Of a DNA stretch of 64,000 nucleotides, positions 56,601-64,000 are shown piece after piece. Every line of letters begins with the position of its first letter. Within the stretch, counting starts at the first letter, position 1. Location: NCBI GenBank assembly GCA_020086605.1, contig JACBWW010000048.1, positions 5,486,179-5,550,178 on the forward strand, given 5' to 3'. The notes under the pieces were generated by a model. It was not told the origin of the DNA. It did not search any database and saw only the letters and a list, made by a program, of their open reading frames with translations. The DNA comes from Lanius collurio (lineage: Eukaryota > Chordata > Aves > Passeriformes > Laniidae). A program made the position numbers and the translations under genes.

Positions 56601-59429
56601 CCAAACAGCTAAAAAGGCATTTGTGCAGTAGTCAAATATTCAGAAGTCCTGCTCAGTGCCTGGAAATTTCTGTTCCATAAATCACAAAAAAGTCCCACAA
56701 ATTTGAACTGCACAAACACATTGAATAATGTTCAGCCATGGAAATTGTCCTACTTCCCATCTTTCTTGTATATGTCTATGTGAACTTTACTAAATACAGA
56801 AGGATCTACCTAATGAGAACCTTTAGCAACTAAAAGTGCCCATTTTTGATTACTTTGAATAAAAATGTAGCCAAAATCCCTCTGACTGATTCAAATAATA
56901 CAAAAAATGACAGAGCTGGGTGTAGAATAAAACAACTGCCATGCAGATTCAAACTCCAAATATAAGAAAAAAATGAAGCTGTTAAAGATTTGAATATATC
57001 TTGTGCAGCTTTTTCCAAGAAAGCCCCCAGATGTAACCTTGTCTTGGAGAAAGATATACAGAAAAGAAAAAGAGTAATTGAAAGTTCTTCCACTTAATCT
57101 CAAAAAAATTCCTGCTGTCTTTTGCAACTTAAGAAGCCATGGACAAAAATACAAATGGAAAGAGTTTGTCACTTTACTAAGAGCCACTTGCCTGCGGGAA
57201 ACTTTCATGTTTGTGAGAACTGCAAATTTTTTCATGGATAATGGAAGGTAGAAATTATTCTATTGGGAAAGACTAGCATTTTTCAGCCTCTTTCTGCCCT
57301 TATTTTCACCCTAATGAGTTTTACAATCAACATTAAAAAAGTGTGAAATGTTCATTTTTTGTAGTTCATGGCTTTTCTACCTGAGTAAAGACTAGTGCAC
57401 AAAGCCTTTTCTTCTACATCAGATAAGATCTTCCCCCACTCTTTCTAAAAAAGCCCTAAAAGCCCTAAAACCAAATAAAAAACAACTAAGGAAATAAACT
57501 CCAAACCAAACAATAAATCTCCTCAAAGATTACATCACTTAGTTCACAAGCAGATCTGAAACTGTATTTTCAATGCAACAGCACTGAAGTTATAAAACAA
57601 CCTGACACAACCAATACATTTAGTAAAGCAACGTAATGACACATTTCTGTGCAGTTCCAACATCACACTTTTGCTCAAAATGATACATATCACCTATGGA
57701 TATGAATTTAAAATTTTATCAGGTTGCTTCTAGAGTTCCATTCAGTCTTCTGCAATGGCATGCAGGAGGCTACCATGTATAAAGGCATGTATTCCTATGG
57801 CAACAGTTTAAATTCTAGGTTATTCTTAGTTGAAGTGCTCGCAGAAATAAAAACAAACCACAAACAATCTTCTTTTTAACTACCTAAATAATGTATCTGT
57901 TCCTTTTCTGAAAGAACAGAAATGTCTTTGCTGTGATGATTAAGCAAAAAGTAACTTAATGTGATATATACTATGCTTGAAGTTATGAGTGTCTTAAGTT
58001 AGCAGGAAAAAAATGCACTTTTTGACACAGCATGGATATTTCATAGGCTTCCAATGTTAGAAATGTCATTACAGTCTTTATCAGCAAAGAAAACATTTAC
58101 TTTTTGTAAACTGAACAAGCTTAATATTTTTAAACTTCTCTCCTCTTGAAAATATCCTTAATAATCCCTTTTCATTCTCCTATGTTTCTTTTTTGTTGAG
58201 TGTTTTGTTTTGATAAAAATAATCATGGAAGTGCTAAACATGTAAATAAGATAAGCATTGTAATTCAAGGCCTGGTAATTATTACATCATCTCAGAGACC
58301 TGAGTGTCTTAAGGGCAAGTGTCTGCAAGACGAAAGAAAGAACCCTGGGAATGCTAAAATCAGAAAATGACATAGAAAGTCCCATTTTGTTATTTTCCCA
58401 CAACCTAGAAACAGGATGATAAATACATGTCTTCAACATTTCAATTGAACTGACTTTTCTATTTAGGTATGCCAATGAACTAGCACTTTTAGGAAGCTAA
58501 ATGAGCAAATTTGCAACTTTACGCTACTTTTCAATGATGAAAAATTAAAATTACATATTTCGCATTATATTCTCTAAAATGCATGCATGTCTGATTTCAG
58601 CCAGTGATTTCGCATTTTAATTTATTATGTGTTTTATCTTAACTTCCATTACAGTGCTTCTAACATAATTATTACTCTTTTAACCATGGATGTTTGCTAA
58701 GTTACTCAATTTTATCCCTACAATATCCTGAAGAAGGCAGCTAGACTTAGGTAGTCTTCTAAGGGTGCACTAGCTTATATTTAAACAGGTTATTTTGGAC
58801 TATTTCTAAGCTAAATTTGATGGCCTCCTAAGTACAGAAATACTGGCTCACATGTAAGTGCATTTGCTTTTTCTTCTCAAACTACACAACAGTAGATTGC
58901 ACAATGGCCAACTAGTGCCTCTACTTTGTCTTACAGTGTCCTGGCAGAACAATCTGTCTAATGAGGGAGCAAGGAATAAAGAAGGGACCTTGAAACAGGA
59001 ATGGTTTATATAGTTAAGCAGGCCATGCCATTTTCACAGCTGCACAACCAAACTTCAAGGTATTTTCTAGGAGACTGCAGATTTTTCTGCAGTGATAAAG
59101 GATTCTGGAGGAATGACAGATTCCCAGTGTTTAATAGTTCATGAATACCTGGGATCAGGCTTCTGCCTCATTTTCAAGAGCGTACCTATTGCAGTGCGTA
59201 TGCATGTCTGTTTTCTCCTCACAGATCCCAAAGGTGGGCATTTCCTATAAAGCAAACCAAATCAGTATTTGAAGTTTAGCAAGTCCCTTATGGTGTTTTA
59301 CTCTTTAAAAGGATTCTCTGCCTGGAGAAAGCCAGGAGCAACGTGACTGAAATTCTCCACATCTCCACTGGGACTTGAGCTGTGAGTTACAAGTGATTTG
59401 CAGAGACTTTCGCCTTTACAAGTTTGACT

Positions 59430-59725
59430 GAGTTTAGGGGCACTTTCCCGTACAGGAACGGGATCAAACGAGAGCTGCCTGAAGTCCAACTGCAGCACTG
59501 CGCCGTGGTTTTTTCAGCTTTTAATATCAAAGGGTGGAGGTACCCAGTGCAGGAACCGGGAAATCCCTGCGCTCTTATTCTTTTTTTCCCACTGGTGGCA
59601 GCTGCTGGAGCCCGGCCGCCCGCAGCTGCCCCAGCGGGCAAATTGCTCCCGGCGGGAATGCCGGCCGCGGAAATTCGGCTCCAGCTTAATGAGACCAAGC
59701 TGGGCAGAGGCACTTAAAGCAAATT
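59430..59725. other. CpG-rich patch about 1.7-2 kb downstream of SLITRK1
   Basis: This is an isolated GC-rich block of roughly 300 bp, with about 17 CpGs counted by eye, densest at 59610-59680. It lies between AT-rich desert and a purine-rich tract. It has open frames on both strands, but neither resembles a known protein. It could be a small CpG island (alternative promoter or lncRNA start), distal SLITRK1 3' UTR, or the body of a retroposed transcript, given the AATAAA and A46 that follow on the plus strand. Confidence 0.45.
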
Positions 59726-59809
59726 CCCACTAACATCCCTAATATATCTGCAGTGTGTGTGCAGCAGAGGCGGTGACAGCAGCGGCAGCAGAGAGAGATT
59801 CACAGTATT

Positions 59810-59836
59810 AATAAAGGGATTCACTGCCTCTGCCTC

Positions 59837-59885
<49 letters not shown>
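59810..59885 (+). other. AATAAA followed by a 46-base A tract (poly(A)-tail-like)
   Basis: On the plus strand an AATAAA hexamer at 59810-59815 is followed by 24 bases and then 46 uninterrupted A residues (59840-59885). Spacing of 10-30 nt between hexamer and tail is what a reverse-transcribed polyadenylated RNA leaves in a genome. Alternatively the A tract is a simple homopolymer in a purine-rich region. On the SLITRK1-sense strand it reads as a T46 tract. No target-site duplication could be recognised because the right flank is low-complexity GA. Confidence 0.4.
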
Positions 59886-59889
<4 letters not shown>

Positions 59890-60053
59890 GGAGGGAGGGA
59901 GAGGGGAGGAGGCAGACAGCAGGAAACTTCTGTGTGTTATTTACATTGGGAAAGGGGGGAAGGAAGGGTGTTTGTGCCTCTGCCTGTGAATGAATGAGAA
60001 AGAGGAAGGGAGGGAGAAAGAGGGAGGGAGGGAGAGAGAGAAACACACACAGA
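59886..60053. repeat. Purine-rich low-complexity tract (GGGA/GA-rich)
   Basis: Two blocks of GGGA/GAGA-type repeats (59886-59915 and about 59995-60053, the latter ending in a short CA run) are separated by ordinary sequence containing a second G-rich stretch. On the SLITRK1-sense strand this is a polypyrimidine tract. It is low-complexity sequence with no coding potential. Confidence 0.8.
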
Positions 60054-60651
60054 GCACTGAAAGGAGGCTCTGTCCCCTAAACCCAAGTAACCCGTTTGCA
60101 AGAATTAAATGCTGGAAAAATGGTGAGGACCCGGAGTTGAAAACATTTTCACTTTAATACTGAAAAAATATGCCATTATAAAATCCTCGAATAGAATTAG
60201 TAAGTTTCACTTGCTTCCTCAGTTCTGTTTTCCTCAAGTTATAGTAAGATTTACAACAGCACAGAATTTTCTACCATTAAACTTTGCAGCCTAAGCGCTA
60301 GAGTGACATTAATTGGTCATGCTTAACTGCCTTGGATTTTTTTTTTTTTCCGTATGTTTACACTGTTACCATAATAGAAATCAAGGGTACTAATTTTTAC
60401 ATTCAGATGGAAAGGCAATACTGAGTATGTATATTGAAAAAGAAGAGAGAAAACAAAACCAAAGCCTACCCTCCCCACCTCCCCCAAAATCAAAACACAA
60501 CCCACTATCAACAAAGCAAATCTCCCAGCAAAGTAATTCCCACCAAAAAATAAAAATAAAAATTAAAAATTCCAATAAGAATATTCATGCAACTATGTCT
60601 TAAATAAAATCTTTACAATTTTTTTTTCCACGGTAAAAGTACGATGTCTAC

Positions 60652-60657
60652 TGCCTA
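60652..60657 (-). promoter_or_regulatory. Candidate miR-24-1-5p (miR-189) seed site in SLITRK1 3' UTR
   Basis: The SLITRK1-sense strand reads UCAAUAGGCAG here. UAGGCA complements the UGCCUA seed of miR-24-1-5p. The next bases also pair, apart from one mismatch directly after the seed (opposite miR-189 nucleotide 8). The site lies 745-750 nt after the stop codon. Human SLITRK1 has a reported miR-189 site in its 3' UTR, at about +690 as I recall, that is altered by the Tourette-associated variant var321. Position and sequence suggest orthology. Functional targeting is inferred, and a 6-mer match alone could arise by chance. Confidence 0.4.
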
Positions 60658-60842
60658 TTGATCACACAAAAAAAAACTGGCGAAATGGCACTTTTTATTA
60701 TTATACTGTATTTTGTATATAGAAGGTTTGATACGAAGGGACTTATCAGGTAAGAGGGATGATGGTGTGAACTAGACGCTGCTTCCAGTCGGGGGCTGGA
60801 GCGTCCCTGGGGTGCGTTGTATCCATGCGAGCCATGCAGCAC

Positions 60843-60867
60843 TTTTTTTTTTTTTTTTTTTTTTTTT
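60843..60867. repeat. Homopolymer T25
   Basis: A run of 25 T on the plus strand, which is A25 in the SLITRK1-sense RNA, inside the presumed 3' UTR. It could act as an internal oligo-dT priming site in cDNA libraries. Confidence 0.95.
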
Positions 60868-61401
60868 GTCCATTTGTCTATTTGTTTCGGAGTCGGAGTC
60901 ATTTATTTACATTACATTCATGCCTTCGTGCAACTTTCCACTCCTGCTTTGACATCAGGAGGAGGCCAACATCAGTCCTCTGCCCCCCTCCTTTTCCCAG
61001 CCTCTTGGAAAGGGGTCGGTCCACAAGGGAAGAGGGCAAAAAATCAAATCAAACCCCAACACAATAGAACAAAAGCCTAACAAAACCGGGAGCCGTGTTT
61101 AGCCCTGCCGGAGCCGAAGGAAGCGGTTCCTCGCCTATCTGTCGCTGCCCCGGCCGCTCACGGGCGGGGGATGCGCGCACCGCGCTTGGTTGCGCGGCGC
61201 TGCAGGGATGCGCCCCGGCGCCAGGCTCCCCCCGCCGCCCACTGGGCCTCGGCGCTTGCTATGGGGGTCGTGAGGAAGGGCGTGCGTGTGTCTGTGTGTT
61301 TCGTTTCTCACAAAAGGTAGCAGCGGAGGTGCAGAGCTGTCCCCGGCCGGAGAGGGAAGGGCCGGTCCCGGGCGGCAACCGCCCCCGCCCCGCCCGCAGC
61401 C

Positions 61402-63480
61402 TCAGTCCGATAGGGAGTGGGAGCCGCAGTCGTACACCCTGTGGGCCCCGTCGGCGCTGTAGGGCCCGTTGTGCCAGTAGGACGAGTCGCAGACTGTCTG
61501 CAAGGAGTTGATTTCGGATGCAGAAGAGTTGGCGTCCCTTCTCTTGGACCGCTTTCTGTTCCTCAGGATGAAAACCAACATGCCAACCACCGTGAAGGCA
61601 GAGGTCACAAAAACCAGCAGAAGCCCTGGCACTAGCACCGAAATAGAGACCCGGCTGGTCTCCAAGTAGGAGTTGGAGTGAGTACCTGTCTCTGTCAACC
61701 CGGTGCTGTTTTTGTTAGTGGAAGTTAATGTGGGCGAGATTTTTAACTGAGGGCAAATCACATCATTGGAGAGAGACTCAAAATCCTCCTTGAAGAAATC
61801 TTCAGGGGACTCACACCTCAGGTCACTCATAATCACCTTGGGGCGCAGCATCTCTGCCCACTGTTTGAAAGGCACGATAGGGCAAGTACAGTCCCATGGG
61901 TTGCCGTGCAGGTCGATCTGGGTGATGGAGGTGAGCTGGTCCAGCACCCCCACCACAGGCAGGTACATGAAATAGTTGTTGTGTATGCTCAGCTTGGAAA
62001 GTGAGACCCCGGCGAACACGTCTACTGGAAGAGACCTCAGCAGGTTGTTGTTGAGGATGAGGACTCTCAGTTTGGGCATCGCATTGAAGGTGCCAGGCAT
62101 GATCATCTGGATCCCATTAAACTCCACATTCAGATACTCCAGGTTTTGCAGCCCAGCAAATTTCTCCCGGGACAGAGTGTCTAAGTAGTTGCTATCCATG
62201 TAGAGCCATCGGAGATCAAAGAGGTTCTTGAAAGTGTTATTCTCAACGGTGGCAATGTTGTTGTTGCCCAGATCGAGTAAATTAAGTTTTCGGTAATCCA
62301 GAAAGTGGGATTTCCTGATGGTGTGTATTTTGTTGTCTCTCAGAAACAGCTCCTGAACATTGGACGGCTTGGGCTTCAAATCCACCAAGCTGCTCACATT
62401 CCTATCATTGCAATTAACCTTTAAACCTGAGCCAGGGATCTGATCACAGCTGCAGATGTGCGGGCAGGAAAAGGTAGCTGGTAGCTTGCTCTTCGCACTC
62501 ACTGTCGACACGGCAGCAGTGGGTTTGGTCTTGATTTGCCAGTTGACAGGAATCTTTGTACCTCCGTTTGGAGCAGATCCTGGCGTGGCTGGGTCTTCTT
62601 TGCCATGTATTTTAAAGGGGGTTGGAATGGGACCAGGATCGCAGGTTTCTTCTTCGGCAGGGGGAGCAGCTAGGCTGGAATCTACTCTGTTCTTTTTACA
62701 TAGCTCCTGCTCTGTGGTCTCATTTAAATCTTTGCCCTGCAACCTAGTGGGAGCTTCACAAATCACTCTGCCGATCAAAGCGTTTTTAGGTATGTTTTCC
62801 AGCCATTCTTTCAACGACAGCAGATCGCAAGTGCAGTCCCAGGGGTTATCCTCTAGCAGGATTTCAGCAATGCCTGGGATCTGCTCCAGGACCTCCTCGT
62901 AAGGCAAGGTTTTAAGACGGTTTCCCCGGAGGTCGAGGTGGGTGATCGGCACATACTGAAACACGTTGGGGGGCAAGGTGCTGATGAGATTGTCATTTAA
63001 AATTAGCACCTCTAGCTTGTTTAAGTCCCTAAATGCTCCCGGGTCAATATCCCGCAATAGATTAAAATCTGCCTGGAGGTATTCCAGATCGTCCAGCCCC
63101 AGGAAAGTCTGCTTCCTGAACGATTTGATCTTGTTGTTGTTTATGTGCAAGCGTTTCACCAGCTGCAGCCCAAGGAAAGCCCCAGGAACAATCTCATGCA
63201 AACCGTTGTTTTCCATGTGCAAACTGACCGCATTGTAAAAGTTAGCAAACTCATTAGGGAAAAGTCGAGTCAGGGAATTGCCATGCAGGAATAAATGGTA
63301 AAATTGGGAAGTTGGGGCGGTGAAATGTTGCAGGCTGGTAAATCCCTTTTTCTCACAGTCTACGTGCAAATCCCCTTCTATCTCGTTGCAGGCACAGATC
63401 TTCTCTTTGCAAACGTCCCCTGTAACGTTTCCAGCAGCAAAACAAAGAGACGTCTCCAGCAACAGAATCCAAAGCAGCAT
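61402..63480 (-). CDS. SLITRK1: SLIT and NTRK-like protein 1 (synaptic LRR adhesion protein)
   Basis: This is an intact, intronless reading frame of 692 codons plus TGA. The protein is a type I membrane protein of the postsynaptic surface. In the family it binds presynaptic LAR-type receptor phosphatases (PTP-delta/sigma) through its first LRR block and promotes synapse formation and neurite growth. Seen here: signal peptide about 1-17; cysteine-rich LRRNT about 24-50; six LRRs about 58-205; LRRCT 213-261 with a NPWDCTC motif; a variable Pro/Thr-rich linker 262-338; second LRRNT 339-372; second LRR block 374-522; second LRRCT 528-577 (NPWDCTC); Ser/Thr-rich stalk; transmembrane helix about 615-639; basic stop-transfer NRKRSKRR; and a short cytoplasmic tail ending HSLSD. 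The short tail distinguishes SLITRK1 from SLITRK2-6. Sequons are at N18, N253, N361, N414 and N591. The human protein has 696 residues, so the length fits. I chose the ATG at 63480 because it begins the family-typical [10 protein letters not shown] signal peptide. The frame stays open 16 codons further upstream but only to a TTG. Ser691 corresponds to human Ser695, the reported CK2 and 14-3-3 site. Confidence 0.98.
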   Translation of the reverse strand: MLLWILLLETSLCFAAGNVTGDVCKEKICACNEIEGDLHVDCEKKGFTSLQHFTAPTSQFYHLFLHGNSLTRLFPNEFANFYNAVSLHMENNGLHEIVPGAFLGLQLVKRLHINNNKIKSFRKQTFLGLDDLEYLQADFNLLRDIDPGAFRDLNKLEVLILNDNLISTLPPNVFQYVPITHLDLRGNRLKTLPYEEVLEQIPGIAEILLEDNPWDCTCDLLSLKEWLENIPKNALIGRVICEAPTRLQGKDLNETTEQELCKKNRVDSSLAAPPAEEETCDPGPIPTPFKIHGKEDPATPGSAPNGGTKIPVNWQIKTKPTAAVSTVSAKSKLPATFSCPHICSCDQIPGSGLKVNCNDRNVSSLVDLKPKPSNVQELFLRDNKIHTIRKSHFLDYRKLNLLDLGNNNIATVENNTFKNLFDLRWLYMDSNYLDTLSREKFAGLQNLEYLNVEFNGIQMIMPGTFNAMPKLRVLILNNNLLRSLPVDVFAGVSLSKLSIHNNYFMYLPVVGVLDQLTSITQIDLHGNPWDCTCPIVPFKQWAEMLRPKVIMSDLRCESPEDFFKEDFESLSNDVICPQLKISPTLTSTNKNSTGLTETGTHSNSYLETSRVSISVLVPGLLLVFVTSAFTVVGMLVFILRNRKRSKRRDANSSASEINSLQTVCDSSYWHNGPYSADGAHRVYDCGSHSLSD

Positions 63481-63482
63481 TT

Positions 63483-63563
63483 TTAAACCGAGCAATTCAT
63501 TCCCGATCTCATCACAAAGTAACAGCAACCATCCTCCTCACACGGAAAGCAATTCCAGTTCAT
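63483..63563 (-). other. Upstream ORF, 26 codons, ending 2 nt before the SLITRK1 ATG
   Basis: On the minus strand an ATG at 63563 opens a 26-codon frame that begins [12 protein letters not shown] and ends MNCSV. It stops with TAA at 63485-63483, two bases before the SLITRK1 ATG. Two internal in-frame ATGs (one at 63512) could also start it. The ATG context is weak (T at -3, A at +4). A minimal uORF (ATG, one codon, TGA) at 63572-63564 ends immediately before it. Nothing shows that it is translated. Its likely role, if any, is to limit or re-route ribosomes reaching the SLITRK1 start. Confidence 0.4.
63512..63532 (-). other. Upstream ORF, 6 codons, strong Kozak context
   Basis: This is a short minus-strand frame (M V A V T L stop) overlapping the 26-codon uORF in another frame. 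Its ATG context is AGGATGG, with A at -3 and G at +4, the strongest initiation context in the visible leader and better than that of the SLITRK1 ATG. The TGA stop overlaps the next ATG (TGATG at 63514-63510), an arrangement that can allow termination and reinitiation. The function is inferred only. Confidence 0.4.
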
Positions 63564-63749
63564 TCAATACATTAAATGTCCGAACCACCAGCAAAGGGGG
63601 AGGAAAAAAAAAAAAAAATGTGTGTGGGGGAGCAGGGAGGGTCGGCGGAGGGGGGGGGATGCTTTCTTGTCTCCTCTCCCCCCCCACGCACAACTGCAAC
63701 AGCCCAGATTCCAGTCAGTAATTATATCCACAAACTATCCAGGCACGTA

Positions 63750-63893
63750 CTGCAAGGCAGGTGAAAAAAAAAAAAAAAAAAAAAAAAAAAAGAAAAAAAA
63801 AGTAGAAGGAAAAAAAAAAATCCCCCTCCTCGCTCGCCCTCCCTGACGCCTGCCGGGCAGCTAAGTGGAGGTCTGCCGGCCGGGCTGGCTCAC
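63750..63893 (-). other. Possible 144-nt intron in the SLITRK1 5' leader
   Basis: On the minus strand a donor-like CCG|GTGAGC lies at the 63894/63893 boundary. An acceptor-like pyrimidine tract followed by CACCTGCCTTGCAG ends at 63750. The pyrimidine tract is an almost pure T stretch of about 37 bases (A on the plus strand, 63764-63800, one interruption). Both splice signals are close to consensus and are 144 nt apart, long enough for a small intron. The T tract may instead be an ordinary homopolymer, and the leader may be unspliced. No transcript evidence is available. Confidence 0.3.
63764..63800. repeat. A28 plus A8 homopolymer, one interruption
   Basis: An A run of 28, one G, then eight A on the plus strand. 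On the SLITRK1-sense strand this is a T tract positioned as the pyrimidine tract of the candidate leader acceptor. Confidence 0.9.
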
Positions 63894-64000
63894 CGGCGCG
63901 GTGCTGCTGGCCCCCGGCCGCCGCTGCATGTTAGGTAGGCGCGGGCGGGAGCGCGGCGCTGGCCGCGGAGGCTGCGCGGTGCGCGGCTCCGCGCGGACTG
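63830..64000. promoter_or_regulatory. CpG island at the SLITRK1 promoter / first exon (runs off the window)
   Basis: The last 170 bases are strongly GC-rich and packed with CpG (GCGCGG, GGCGCGGGCGGGAGCGCGGCGC and similar short words), in contrast to the AT-rich desert. The stretch lies about 350-520 bp upstream of the SLITRK1 ATG, as expected for a CpG-island promoter or first exon of a neuronal gene. No TATA box is visible. GGGCGGG is an Sp1-like GC box. The island continues beyond the window edge, so the start site cannot be placed. Confidence 0.65.

Larger units (their letters stand above)
47161..59429. other. AT-rich intergenic desert 3' of SLITRK1, no gene seen
   Basis: It contains the TAC and AAAC microsatellites, a 10-bp perfect-arm AT hairpin at 50907-50934, and a tandem pair of gccctaaaa words near 57450. 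There are no credible exons. Distal enhancers or an extended SLITRK1 3' UTR near the right end cannot be excluded. Confidence 0.65.
60650..61401 (-). other. SLITRK1: SLITRK1 3' untranslated region (minimum extent, end unknown)
   Basis: This is sequence immediately 3' of the SLITRK1 stop on the minus strand. The first 300 bases (61100-61401) are GC- and CpG-rich and the rest is AT-rich. Minus-strand AATAAA hexamers occur at 60902-60907 and 60694-60699, with an ATTAAA at 60153-60158, so several 3' ends are possible. A genomically encoded A25 tract (T on the plus strand, 60843-60867) follows the first AATAAA by 34 nt. The UTR probably extends below 60650. The boundary given only includes the candidate miRNA site. 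Confidence 0.55.
63481..63749 (-). other. SLITRK1: SLITRK1 5' untranslated leader (proximal part)
   Basis: This is the region directly upstream of the SLITRK1 start codon on the minus strand. It lies between the ATG at 63480 and a candidate splice acceptor at 63750. It contains a pyrimidine-rich stretch (the plus strand has runs of G and A at about 63596-63690) and four upstream ATGs, all between 63510 and 63572. The main ATG has A at -3 and C at +4, an adequate but not optimal initiation context. That this is transcribed leader is inferred from position; the transcription start itself is not visible. Confidence 0.6.

Noticed and set aside
57445..57475. Telomere-like ccctaa words
   Set aside because: There are only two copies in an imperfect A-rich context, not a true interstitial telomere array.
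59714..60046. Minus-strand frame of 110 codons
   Set aside because: It is created by the T46 and GA-rich low-complexity sequence and encodes homopolymeric phenylalanine.
61417..63486. Several plus-strand open frames antisense to SLITRK1 (for example 62456-62902)
   Set aside because: They are shadows of a long constrained GC-balanced CDS and have no recognisable domains.
63481..63528. 16-codon N-terminal extension of SLITRK1
   Set aside because: The extended frame begins at TTG, not ATG, and would place residues before a complete signal peptide. The ATG at 63480 matches the family start.

Overview
The window looks like avian nuclear DNA, probably from a macrochromosome and possibly a songbird. 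The evidence is fragments of CR1 LINEs (the main bird and reptile retrotransposon), short solo-LTR-like elements, no mammalian-type SINE or L1, and one very conserved vertebrate neuronal gene, SLITRK1. The species call is inference. The SLITRK1 identification is firm.

Layout: about 1-59.4 kb is an AT-rich gene desert lying 3' of SLITRK1. I found no convincing host exon in it. It holds three CR1 fragments, all with their 3' ends towards lower coordinates (about 12.15-13.17, 32.64-33.06 and 46.27-47.16 kb). It also holds two well-supported solo LTRs in opposite orientation (21.30-21.79 and 22.43-22.78 kb), two weaker LTR-like segments (about 24.47 and 33.5 kb), an imperfect 115-bp hairpin (34.96-35.08 kb), and scattered homopolymers and microsatellites. 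Some desert segments carry clusters of homeodomain, POU and SOX-like words and could be regulatory, but conservation cannot be judged from a single sequence.

About 59.4-64.0 kb is the SLITRK1 locus on the minus strand. It consists of a GC-rich promoter and CpG island at the right edge, a 5' leader with a possible 144-nt intron and three small upstream ORFs, an intact intronless 692-codon CDS (63480 down to 61402), and a 3' UTR of unknown end. The 3' UTR contains a candidate match to the miR-24-1 5p (formerly miR-189) seed at about +745, near where the human Tourette-associated 3' UTR variant is reported. Further downstream, at 59.43-59.89 kb, a CpG-rich patch leads on the plus strand into AATAAA and then a 46-base A tract, which resembles the 3' end of a retroposed or independent transcript.

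Only one protein-coding host gene is present. SLITRK1 is a postsynaptic LRR adhesion protein, and the surrounding desert would be expected to hold its distal regulatory elements. I found no evidence of a new multi-gene system. The most interesting leads are the SLITRK1 leader and 3' UTR architecture, the 59.8-kb poly(A)-like structure and the 35-kb hairpin.
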